From Denitrobacterium sp024691475 (lineage in GTDB: Bacteria; Actinomycetota; Coriobacteriia; Coriobacteriales; Eggerthellaceae): a stretch of 15,947 bases of DNA. The position numbers and the translations under genes are program-made. The notes beneath the pieces were generated by a model. It saw only the letters and a program-made list of their open reading frames with translations, searched no databases and had not been told where the DNA came from. The stretch spans positions 1 through 15,947 of the forward strand of contig JAILNP010000059.1 in NCBI GenBank assembly GCA_024691475.1, read 5' to 3'. Every line of letters begins with the position of its first letter. Position 1 is the first letter of the stretch. Shown here piece by piece: positions 1 through 7,500 of the stretch.

Positions 1-27
1 GGTTTCGGCCCCGCACGGGCCGAAACC
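1..27. terminator. Perfect 11-bp GC-rich hairpin at window edge
   Basis: The arms GGTTTCGGCCC (1-11) and GGGCCGAAACC (17-27) are perfectly complementary around a 5-nt loop. No T-run follows on the + strand. On the - strand any T-run would lie outside the window, so the direction cannot be decided. It is probably the terminator of a gene beyond the left edge. Confidence 0.5.
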
Positions 28-40
28 TACGCTCGTGCGC

Positions 41-157
41 TGCGCTGTTCAGCAGTTTTGTACTGGCGCTGCACGGGGTTGGGGCTGAGACGGTGATGCA
101 ACTTCGGCTTCGCCTTCGTTGCCTCCCCGTCCCAGCCCCAACCCCGTGAACAGCGCA
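41..157. repeat. Large imperfect inverted repeat (about 117 bp)
   Basis: Inner arms 72-93 and 127-148 match as inverted copies at 21 of 22 positions. The stem can continue inward imperfectly (GCAAC/GTTGC around a small GGC-TTC-GCC hairpin). Outside these, TGCGCTGTT (41-49) is the exact inverted copy of AACAGCGCA (149-157), leaving a bulge of about 22 nt on the left side only. The element could be a palindromic intergenic repeat (REP/MITE-like) or a structured RNA. No open reading frame inside it looks genuine. Confidence 0.6.
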
Positions 158-464
158 TTTGTATGGTGTTCACAGGGTGCCCCAGGGGCCGCCAGCCCCG
201 CGAGCCCCATCCCGAGCGAAGCAAGGCGGCGCTTTTAACCGGCATGCGAGCCGGGGTGGGTCGTGGCGTTTGCCCTCGCTGTTCCGCCCTTCGGGCGGAA
301 TGCGCTGCCTCGGGTCGTCGAGGGGCTGTCCCGCCCTGCGGGAGGGATGCGTCTTCCCGGGTCGTGGGGTGGGGTGGTCCCGCTTGTTTTCGGCTGCGTC
401 GAAAACTCGCCTTTCCGGGTTGAGGGGGAGGGGCGTTCGTAACCGTTTCGTTATGTGGCGCCGT
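158..464. other. Gene-free stretch upstream of the peroxidase
   Basis: This stretch carries the tandem repeat described separately and several short hairpins, such as CCGGC/GCCGG at 239-254. It is open in the peroxidase frame back to position 159. That extension is arginine-, glycine- and proline-rich, has no family resemblance and no ribosome site, and so is not counted as coding. Confidence 0.5.
244..383. repeat. Imperfect tandem GC-rich repeat, unit about 47 bp
   Basis: Two adjacent units (about 283-329 and 330-378) share the order CCGCCC hairpin, ATGCG, seven variable bases, GGGTCGT, then a G-rich run. ATGCG lies at 300 and 347, and GGGTCGT at 312 and 359. A partial third unit precedes them (ATGCG at 244, GGGTCGT at 258), and the start of another CCCGC follows at 379. 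Each unit contains a short hairpin, for example TTCCGCCC/GGGCGGAA at 282-300. Function is unknown. Confidence 0.45.
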
Positions 465-499
465 TTGCATTTGCTAATTCAATTGTGTACAATCGAATT
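465..499 (+). promoter_or_regulatory. Peroxidase promoter with overlapping operator-like inverted repeat
   Basis: A -35-like TTGCAT (465-470) lies 17 bp before a -10-like TACAAT (488-493). The 24-bp inverted repeat AATTCAATTGT-GT-ACAATCGAATT (476-499, arms matching at 10 of 11 positions) covers the spacer and the whole -10 element. A repressor bound here would block RNA polymerase. The sequence resembles AT-rich operators of MarR/OhrR-type redox regulators, but that assignment is inference. Confidence 0.6.
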
Positions 500-527
500 A
501 CGCAAAATGGATAGGACGGAGTTTGCT

Positions 528-1073
528 ATGGCGAGCATTTACGATTACAGCGTACCGATGGTTGACGGCGGAGAGCTGAAGCTTTCCGATTATAAGGGCA
601 AGGTCATTGTCGTGGTTAACACGGCTACGGGTTGCGGTTTCACTCCGCATTACGAGCCGCTCGAGGCTATGTACGAGAAGTATCATGAGCAGGGCCTCGA
701 GATCATCGACGTGCCGTGCAACCAGTTCAACGGCCAGACGCCGGGTACCGACGAAGAGATTCACGAGTTTTGCTCGCTGAATTACAACACGCAGTTCCCC
801 CAGATGAAGAAGTCGAACGTCAATGGGGAAGACGCGCTTCCGCTGTTCGAGTACCTGAAGAGTCAGCAGGGCTTTCAGGGCTTCGGGCATGGGCCGAAGG
901 CTCTTGCCATGAGCGCCATGCTCAAAGCGATCGACAAGGACTACAAGAAGAATCCCGACATCAAGTGGAACTTCACGAAGTTCGTGGTCGATCGCGAGGG
1001 CAATGTCGTTGCCCGCTTCGAGCCCACTGCCGATATGGCCAAGCTGGAAGCCGAGGTCGCCGAGCTTATCTAG
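528..1073 (+). CDS. Glutathione peroxidase family thiol peroxidase (cysteine type)
   Basis: A 181-residue cytoplasmic peroxidase reducing H2O2 and organic hydroperoxides. The GPx signatures are all visible: peroxidatic Cys36 in NTATGCGFTPHY, the PCNQFNGQTPG box (62-73) with catalytic Gln70, and WNFTKF with Trp147 and Asn148 completing the tetrad. Cys64 and Cys82 are also present. Cys82 matches the resolving-cysteine position of thioredoxin-dependent GPx proteins (yeast Gpx3 uses Cys36/Cys82), so thioredoxin is the likely reductant rather than glutathione (family inference). ATG at 528 is chosen because AGGACGGAG (513-521) sits 6 nt upstream and the protein then starts at the normal family N-terminus. 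The in-frame ATG at 507 lacks such a site. The gene is monocistronic, between its own promoter and a strong terminator. The operator-like repeat over its -10 suggests inducible control. Confidence 0.95.
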   Translation: MASIYDYSVPMVDGGELKLSDYKGKVIVVVNTATGCGFTPHYEPLEAMYEKYHEQGLEIIDVPCNQFNGQTPGTDEEIHEFCSLNYNTQFPQMKKSNVNGEDALPLFEYLKSQQGFQGFGHGPKALAMSAMLKAIDKDYKKNPDIKWNFTKFVVDREGNVVARFEPTADMAKLEAEVAELI

Positions 1074-1091
1074 CCAACAACCCTCGAAACC

Positions 1092-1124
1092 CCTTGGGCG
1101 GCTGCGGGGCCCCGCTACCCAAGG
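1092..1124. repeat. GC-rich hairpin after the peroxidase gene
   Basis: CCTTGGG (1092-1098) and CCCAAGG (1118-1124) enclose the self-complementary GCGGGGCCCCGC (1104-1115). It lies just before the intrinsic terminator and may protect the mRNA 3' end or assist termination. Confidence 0.45.
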
Positions 1125-1133
1125 CGGATTCGT

Positions 1134-1166
1134 AAACCGGTCGAGTTCTTCGGCCGGTTTTCTTTT
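1134..1166 (+). terminator. Intrinsic terminator of the peroxidase gene
   Basis: The 11-bp stem AAACCGGTCGA (1134-1144) / TCGGCCGGTTT (1150-1160) has one G-T pair and a 5-nt loop. It is followed directly by a T-rich tail that reads TTTTCTTTT together with the last bases of the stem. Confidence 0.85.
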
Positions 1167-1234
1167 GCCTTTCAAACGTGACCAAGGGACGGGGTGCGTT
1201 CACGCAGATTGACGGGCACAATGCGCTCTTGGGT

Positions 1235-1267
1235 TGGTACACTGATAGCAAGGTGTCTGGGGAAGGG
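1235..1267 (+). promoter_or_regulatory. Possible extended -10 promoter and ribosome site of the phosphatase/kinase gene
   Basis: TGG-TACACT (1235-1243) looks like an extended -10 element. No good -35 lies at the correct distance: TTGACG at 1209-1214 is 23 bp away. The ribosome site GGGGAAGGG (1259-1267) is 9 nt before ATG 1277 and decides the start against GTG 1178. That GTG has no such site and lies only 12 bp past the preceding terminator's T-run. Confidence 0.35.
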
Positions 1268-1276
1268 CCGTGCCTT

Positions 1277-4138
1277 ATGGATGCTCTCTTTATTGCTCAG
1301 TTCGCGTTTGCCACGTTGTTGCCCGTAATCGCTTGCGTCGGGCTTACGCTTTTGCGCCGCATTCGGTGCGTTATGCGCATCCCGAAGATTTGGTGGCAGG
1401 TCATCGCCGGCGTCGTTTTCGGCATCATTGCGGTGTATGGCACTGAAGTCGGCATTCCCACGAATGGCGCCACTATGAACGTGCGCGATGCGGCTCCCCT
1501 GGCCGCAGGTCTGTTCTTTGGTGGGCCGGCGGGCATTATAGCTGGCCTTATTGGCGGCATAGAGCGCTGGTTCGCCGTTTTGTGGGGCGCGGGGGAGTTC
1601 ACGCGCCTGGCGTGCTCGTTGGGTACCATCGCCGCTGGCGTCTACGCCGCGTTGCTGCATAAATACCTGTTCGACAGCCGCATGCCCTCGTGGCCTATGG
1701 CGATGGCAACGGGATTGGTGGTGGAGGTCCTCCACCTGCTTCTCGTCTTCCTTACCAATTTCGATCAGTCGGTGCGCGCGTTCCAGGTGGTGCAGGCTTG
1801 CGCCTTGCCCATGATCTCGTGCGTGGGCATTTCCGTGGCTCTTTCCGCCATCGCATTGGCTCGGGTGAATCACCGGCCTTCGATTATGCCGCGCGGTCAG
1901 CGGGGGATTGCCCAGGTCGTTCAAGCGTATCTGCTCGTGTCGGTGTTTGCGGTGTTCGTAATCACCGTGGGGTTCACGGCCATACTGCAGTCGAGTTTTA
2001 TGTATTCCGACGAGGCATCGCTGTTGCGACTCAATGTGTCGGATGTCCGTGGGGCCATTGCCGACGCTTCGGACGAAAACCTGCTCATGCTCACCAACAA
2101 GGCGGCGTTGTCTCTGCCCTCGGCGCAGGAGGCAACGAACGAGGAGTGCACCCGCGTTGCCGATGACCTCGACGTTGCCGAGGTATGCATGGTCGACGGC
2201 AATGGCATCGTAGTTGTCAGCTCGAATACCAGCTTTATCGGCTTCGACATGTCGTCGGGCGATCAATCTCGCGCATTTCTGTGCTTGCTTCCCGGAGGTG
2301 GCGAAACCGAATACGTGCAGTCGTACCAGCCCATGGCGTACGACGAAACGACGTGGCGCAAATATGCGGGTGTTGCTGTCGAAGACGGCTTCGTGCAGGT
2401 GGGCTACGACGCCCAGAACTTCGTCGACGATATTTCCAAACAGGTGGAAGAGGCCGTTCGGAATCGTCACGTGGGGCAAAATGGCCAGGTTGTTGTGCTC
2501 GATGCCACGGGGAACGTGGTGAGTGCTGGCAATGACGTGGGGGTGCAGGATGCTCGCGCGCTTTCTTCCGACGCCGATGGCATTCAGGAGGGCGAGCTCT
2601 TCGCCACGTCATTCAACGGAGAGGAATGCTACGCCGCATATGAGGAGGTCGAAGGCTATCGGATTATTGCCGTGCATCCATCTTCCGAAGTGCGATTTTC
2701 GCTTGACGTGGCGGTGCTTATCACGTCGTTCATCGAAGTGCTCGTGTTCACCGTTCTGTTCCTGATTGTGTACTTCGTCATTAAGCGCCTGGTCGTACGC
2801 AATATCTGGCATGTGAACGGTGCGCTTAGCCGCATTACGGGAGGTGATTTGAGCACGCAGGTGAACGTGCGGGGCATTACGGAGTTCTCATCGCTCTCCG
2901 ATGACATCAACCATACGGTCGATGCCTTGAAGGGCTGGATTGCCGAAGCGGAATCGCGCATGGATACCGAGCTCGCGACGGGCAGGGCCATTCAGGAAAA
3001 CGCCCTTCCGCGCGCGTTCCCCCCGTTCCCCGAGATCAAGAAATTCGACATCTTCGCCGACATGAATGCTGCCAAGCAGGTGGGTGGCGACTTCTACGAC
3101 TTGTTCCTCATTGGCGATTCGAATTCCGAAGCGGGCAAGCTGGGCTTCGTCATTGCCGACGTGTCGGGCAAGGGCGTGCCGGCGGCGTTGTTCATGATGT
3201 CGGCAAAGTCGAAGATTCGCTACTACATGGAATCGGGCATGGAGCTGGGCCAGGCGGTGGAAAGCGCGAACCGCGAGCTGTGCGAGGGCAACGAAGCCGG
3301 CATGTTCGTCACCGCGTTCGCAGGCGTGCTCGACTACAAGTCCATGCGCATGACCTGTGTTAATGCGGGCCATAATCCACCGCTTGTGCTGAACGACGAT
3401 TCGTGCGAGTGGCTGGAAAAGCGTTCGGGCTTGCCGCTGGGGCTCTTCGAGGACATGCCCTACATGCCCTACGAGATCGAATGCTCGCCTTCCGATACGT
3501 TCCTGCTGTACACCGATGGCGTAACCGAAGCTATGGACGTGGAAGAGAACCTGTATGGTCCCGATCGGCTCATCGACTTCGTGAAGGAGCGCGCGGGCTA
3601 TTCGCCACGTCAGCTGCTGTGTTCCGTGCGCGCCGACGTCTCGCGTTTTGCCGAGGGCGCCGAGCAGTCCGACGACATTACCATGCTCGTGCTGAAGGTG
3701 GGCGTGCCTCCCGAGAGCTTCGAGCAGATTGAGCTGCCTGCTTCCGACGAAAAGCTCGAGGAAGTCGATGAATTCATCCATCGTAAGCTCGAGGCGCTCG
3801 ATTGCCCCAGCGCGGTGTGCCACAAGATAGACATTGCGGTTGAGGAGATGTTCATAAACGTATGCCACTACGCATACCCGCGCGCAACCGAGGACAATCC
3901 CGGCATGGTGCGCGTGAGCTGCGCATGCAATACGGATCCCGCTTCCATCATGATTTCCATCGTCGATAGGGGCGTATCGTTCAATCCACTGCAAAAGCCC
4001 ACGTCCGAGGTTCCTGACGATATTGATCAGGTTTCTATTGGTGGCTTGGGCATCCTTATGGCGAAGAAGTGCGTGGATGAGCTCACGTACGAACGCGTCG
4101 AGGGCAAGAATATAGTTCGCCTCGTGAAGCGCATTTAG
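1277..4138 (+). CDS. Membrane sensor: 5TMR-LYT / Cache / HAMP / SpoIIE-type PP2C phosphatase / RsbW-type kinase fusion
   Basis: A 953-residue signalling protein. Residues 1-205 form a multi-span membrane domain like the 5TMR-LYT domain of LytS sensors, with the glycine-rich FFGGPAGIIAGLIGGIERWF at about 80-99. A further span (about 210-238) leads into an extracytoplasmic two-lobed Cache-like region (about 240-475), followed by a last span (about 478-502) and HAMP (about 503-555). The SpoIIE/RsbU phosphatase follows with metal-ligand motifs GGDFYD (603-608), DVSGKG (Asp628), YTDGVTEA (Asp747) and DD at 799-800. Residues about 815-953 form an RsbW/SpoIIAB-like GHKL ATPase with the N-box Asn861, DRG (897-899) and GGLGI (922-926). 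In partner switching, the phosphatase activates an anti-anti-sigma factor and the kinase inactivates it; here both activities share one chain. No partner gene is nearby, so the target is unknown. All catalytic motifs look intact. Confidence 0.9.
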   Translation: MDALFIAQFAFATLLPVIACVGLTLLRRIRCVMRIPKIWWQVIAGVVFGIIAVYGTEVGIPTNGATMNVRDAAPLAAGLFFGGPAGIIAGLIGGIERWFAVLWGAGEFTRLACSLGTIAAGVYAALLHKYLFDSRMPSWPMAMATGLVVEVLHLLLVFLTNFDQSVRAFQVVQACALPMISCVGISVALSAIALARVNHRPSIMPRGQRGIAQVVQAYLLVSVFAVFVITVGFTAILQSSFMYSDEASLLRLNVSDVRGAIADASDENLLMLTNKAALSLPSAQEATNEECTRVADDLDVAEVCMVDGNGIVVVSSNTSFIGFDMSSGDQSRAFLCLLPGGGETEYVQSYQPMAYDETTWRKYAGVAVEDGFVQVGYDAQNFVDDISKQVEEAVRNRHVGQNGQVVVLDATGNVVSAGNDVGVQDARALSSDADGIQEGELFATSFNGEECYAAYEEVEGYRIIAVHPSSEVRFSLDVAVLITSFIEVLVFTVLFLIVYFVIKRLVVRNIWHVNGALSRITGGDLSTQVNVRGITEFSSLSDDINHTVDALKGWIAEAESRMDTELATGRAIQENALPRAFPPFPEIKKFDIFADMNAAKQVGGDFYDLFLIGDSNSEAGKLGFVIADVSGKGVPAALFMMSAKSKIRYYMESGMELGQAVESANRELCEGNEAGMFVTAFAGVLDYKSMRMTCVNAGHNPPLVLNDDSCEWLEKRSGLPLGLFEDMPYMPYEIECSPSDTFLLYTDGVTEAMDVEENLYGPDRLIDFVKERAGYSPRQLLCSVRADVSRFAEGAEQSDDITMLVLKVGVPPESFEQIELPASDEKLEEVDEFIHRKLEALDCPSAVCHKIDIAVEEMFINVCHYAYPRATEDNPGMVRVSCACNTDPASIMISIVDRGVSFNPLQKPTSEVPDDIDQVSIGGLGILMAKKCVDELTYERVEGKNIVRLVKRI

Positions 4139-4162
4139 CCGTCCTTCTCGCAGAATGGCTCT

Positions 4163-4193
4163 TGCGGCCCGTCGATGCGTTCGGCGGGCCGCA
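4163..4193 (+). terminator. Terminator-like hairpin after the phosphatase/kinase gene
   Basis: TGCGGCCCGTCGA (4163-4175) pairs with TTCGGCGGGCCGCA-side bases 4181-4193, forming a 13-bp stem with one T-G pair and a 5-nt loop. Only a weak T-rich tail follows, so termination may be partial or factor-assisted. It begins 24 bp after the stop codon. Confidence 0.6.
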
Positions 4194-4267
4194 TTGCATT
4201 GTGACCGGTTGCTCATCTTGTGTGGGAAACGTGGAGGATCCAATCTGTCATTTCAGCCCAAAAGGAC

Positions 4268-4298
4268 TTGAATTAGGGCGAGCTAACAGTTGTATATG
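4268..4298 (+). promoter_or_regulatory. Candidate promoter for the protease leader
   Basis: TTGAAT (4268-4273) and TATATG (4293-4298) are separated by 19 bp, slightly long. Two direct GCTAAC copies (4282-4287 and 4299-4304) flank the -10 element and could be a regulator site. It would give a leader of roughly 240 nt before the protease start. Confidence 0.35.
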
Positions 4299-4340
4299 GC
4301 TAACTTTCGTCAACTCATTCGGATGAGGGGAGTGGAAGAT

Positions 4341-4433
4341 ATGGCCAGCGGGGTCTTGCTGCCTATGAGCGACTCGCTCTTCAACTGGGAAAACGTCGTA
4401 AAACAGCGCGTTGGTCCAAATGGATTATCCTGA
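4341..4433 (+). CDS. Possible 30-residue leader ORF upstream of the protease
   Basis: ATG 4341 to TGA 4431-4433 encodes a 30-residue peptide starting MASGVLLPMSDSLFNW and ending VGPNGLS. AGGGGAG (4326-4332) is a good ribosome site 8 nt upstream. The small hairpin CTCAT-TCGG-ATGAG (4314-4327) overlaps the first two bases of that site. No homology is recognised. The peptide lacks a signal sequence or membrane segment. It could be a leader peptide affecting the downstream gene, or a chance ORF. Confidence 0.3.
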   Translation: MASGVLLPMSDSLFNWENVVKQRVGPNGLS

Positions 4434-4465
4434 CGGAAAACAAATTAGGCTTACCTACTTTCTTT

Positions 4466-4483
4466 GGTACCATTCTCGAGAAT
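4466..4483 (+). promoter_or_regulatory. Extended -10-like element and 12-bp palindrome near the protease start
   Basis: TGG-TACCAT (about 4465-4473) resembles the extended -10 seen before the phosphatase/kinase gene. It abuts the perfect palindrome ATTCTCGAGAAT (4472-4483), which would cover the start of transcription. This would be a sensible operator position for a proximal promoter about 65 bp before ATG 4543. Confidence 0.3.
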
Positions 4484-4526
4484 TTAACCATGGCACCACT
4501 GTGCGTAGTGGGGTCACAAGGGGTCT

Positions 4527-4535
4527 AAAGGAAGG
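4527..4535 (+). promoter_or_regulatory. Ribosome binding site fixing the protease start
   Basis: AAAGGAAGG lies 7 nt before ATG 4543. It is the strongest such site in the leader and directly precedes an N-terminus that reads as a signal peptide. The reading frame stays open back to a TTG at 4411, but that codon has no such support. Confidence 0.75.
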
Positions 4536-4542
4536 AAAGGGT

Positions 4543-7500
4543 ATGAGGGTACAAGATGGGGATGCTGCCCCATGGCGTCGCTCCGGCATGCTCACGCGCG
4601 TAACCGCAACGGGCGTGGCTGTCATGCTGGCGGCGAGCACCGGCCTGGCTGGTGTGTCATTTGCCGATGAGGCTGCTTCTCAAAACGATGCATCCGCCGA
4701 TGCTCAGCAGCAGGTGGAATCAGCTGACGAGACGTCCCTGGAACAGCAGCTCACCAAGCTGGGCGCGTCGAGCGCAGACGTTGCCACGGGCAATGCCATC
4801 GAGGACCAGACGCCGACGTCCGACGAAAAGGTCACTATCATCGTCCAGCTCGACGACAACTGGAATTCGGGCGTGCAACTGTTCGGCCTGTCTTTTGGCG
4901 CGCCGAGCTCGGAATCGCGTCACGATTCCATGCGCGACGCAATTCGCAACGTGGTGGCGGGGGAGAGTCAGGGCTCTGGCAATGCGGGTGGCCTGCAGCT
5001 CTTCTCTACGGATGACGGTTCATCCGACGATTCCATCGAGGAAATCGCCGATTACTACAACGTTATCGACGGTTTCGCCATCAAGGCTCCCGCAAGCGCT
5101 CTCGAGGCCATTCAGAATCTCGACGGCGTAAAGAACGCATTCGTGGAGCAGTCGTATTCGATTCCCTCTGATATGGGCGTTCAGTCTACCAATGCGTTGA
5201 ATCAATCGAGCTTGGACATGACGAATGCCGACGACGTTGCCTATCGTGGCGATGGCCAGACCATTGCCATCATCGACAGTGGCCTGCAGATTGACCATGA
5301 GGCTTTCGATGGCGACATGAGTGGCGTGGACGTTGCCTGGACGGAAGAGGAGGTCAACGCCGCCAAGACGAATCTCGTTGCCGGCAAGTCGGGCGTGTAC
5401 ACCGACAGCAAGATCGTGTTCAGCTACGACTACGCGGACAACGATAACGAGGTTACGCCTGGCACCTATACCGACCTTACGCATGGTACGCATGTGGCCG
5501 GCATCGCTGCCGCAAATGGCGGCCAGATCGAAGGCGCCGCTCCCAATGCTCAGATCATGATGTTCAAGGTATGCGATGACCTGCAGGGCAACATCTACGA
5601 TAGCAACCTGATTGCCGCCATGGACGACGTAGCGGCTCTGGATAAGGCGGGCGAAGCGAGCGGCAATAATATCGATGTCGTGAACATGTCGCTCGGTAGC
5701 GACAATGGCTTTGGCGCCGAGGGTTCCCGCCAGACGTACGCCGATGCGGTGAACGCCCTGGAAAACCAGGGGATCGTGGTGAACGTTGCCGCTGGTAACG
5801 CGTACAACGCGGCATACGGAAACAAGTCGGGCGAAAACCTGCCGTATGCAACCGACCCCGATGCCGAGATCATTTCCTGCCCCGCTGCATTCGACAATTC
5901 CTTTGCCGTTGCCAGCGTGAACAACGCGGAGGGTAGCTCGGTGTTCTATTTCGCCGATGAAAAGGTTGCCTATCGCGACGTTACCGCGCAGGATGGCACT
6001 GAGGTTCCCCTGTTCAACGCGCTGGACGAAGGGTCTTACGACATCGTTGACGGTGGCATTGGCTCCGCGGCCGACGTTGCCGCGCTTTCCGAAGCGCAGG
6101 GTGGAACGCTTGCCGGCAAGATGGTTCTCATTCAGCGTGGCGGCGAAGACAATGGCGAAAAGCTCTCCTTCGAGCAGAAGCTCAAGAACGTTGCTTCGCT
6201 GAATCCCGTGGCGATTGTGTTCTACGACAACGCCTCCGGCTCGAATCAGAACTTCGGCTTTACCACCGCTCAGGCAATTCCGTCGGTGGGCATTTCCCTG
6301 GAAGCTGGCGAGAGCATCAAGCAGGCCATCGAGTCGGGCTCTGCCCAGATCAAGATCGTCCATGACGCAAAGGCCGATTCGGCGACGTTTGAAAACTACG
6401 TCATGAGCGATTTCAGCAGCTGGGGAACCACTCCCGAAATGGACATCAAGCCCGAAATCACCGCTCCGGGTGGCAACATCTACAGCTCGGTGAGCGGAAG
6501 CAGCAATGCCTATGCGTACATGAGCGGCACGAGCATGGCCACCCCTCAGATGGCCGGCATTACCGCTCAGGTGCATCAGTACATCGAAGCGAATCCCGCA
6601 CTTTCCGGGAAGTCCCAGGACGAAAAGAATAGCCTGGTCAGCCAGCTCCTCATGAGTACTGCGCGTCCCATCGTGAACAGCGCGGATTCCGCGAGCTACT
6701 ATTCGCCGCGCAAGCAGGGCGCTGGTTTGGCGAACGTGGAAGCGGCTGTTTCCACCCCCGTGTACGTAACCGTGGATGGCGCGAAGGTGGCCGATCGTCC
6801 GAAGGCCGATCTGGGAGAAAGCTCGAATGGCACCTGGAGCTTCAAGGTTACGCTGCATAACTTCAGCGACTCGGAAGCTTCCTATACGCCCGATACGCAT
6901 GCCATTTCCGATACGGTGGCGGATGGCCTGTTCCAACAGGCCAGCAAGGACTGGACGGGAGCGGGCATCGACGTCAGCTACACGGGCCTTACCGATGGCG
7001 CCGTGGTTGTTCCCGCTAACGGCTCCGCTTCCTACACGGTGAACATTTCCTGCGGCTCTGCGTTTACCGAATGGGCTGCGGCCAATACGCCGAACGGTAC
7101 GTTCGTTGAGGGCTTTGCCCTGCTGAAGGCTGCCGATGGCTCGGGTAACCCCAATCTGTCCACGCCGTTCTGCGGTTTCTACGGCGACTGGGATGCCGTG
7201 CCCGCATTCGACTCCGATAGCTATAGCTCTACCTCTAAGACGACCATCAATGGGGAAGAGGTGGCTACGGGCTCTCATGTGATTGGCACTGCCCTTATGA
7301 GCGGTACGACCAACCTGCCCTTGGGCATCAACCCGCTGGATGGCGGCACGAGCCTGGCCGTTAACGGCGACTATTCCAGTTTCGTACATCATGGCAAGCA
7401 GGTTGTTTCGAGTACGCCGTACTCTTCGAGTCCGAATAGCGCCAGCCCCATGACGGGCCTGCGTCGTAATCTGACTGAGTATAAGGTGGAGTATACGAAC

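Noticed and set aside
159..527. N-terminal extension of the peroxidase reading frame
   Set aside because: The extension reads through repetitive GC-rich DNA, has no family similarity and no ribosome site. It would also place the promoter and operator-like repeat inside the gene.
1178..1276. GTG 1178 as start of the phosphatase/kinase gene
   Set aside because: It begins 12 bp after the terminator T-run and lacks a ribosome site; the added residues are hydrophilic. ATG 1277 has GGGGAAGGG at 9-nt spacing and leads directly into the first membrane span.
4381..4493. Vector-like look: ACTGGGAAAAC as in lacZ-alpha, and GGTACC, CTCGAG and CCATGG sites close together
   Set aside because: The matches are 6 to 11 bases, out of order relative to any real vector, and embedded in sequence with no further vector similarity. 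Coincidence is more likely.
4200..4540. Cyclic-di-GMP or other known riboswitch in the protease leader
   Set aside because: No recognisable conserved core or tetraloop-receptor arrangement was found; only small stems are visible.
4411..4542. TTG 4411 as start of the protease
   Set aside because: It would put 44 residues ahead of a normal signal peptide. ATG 4543 has a strong ribosome site.
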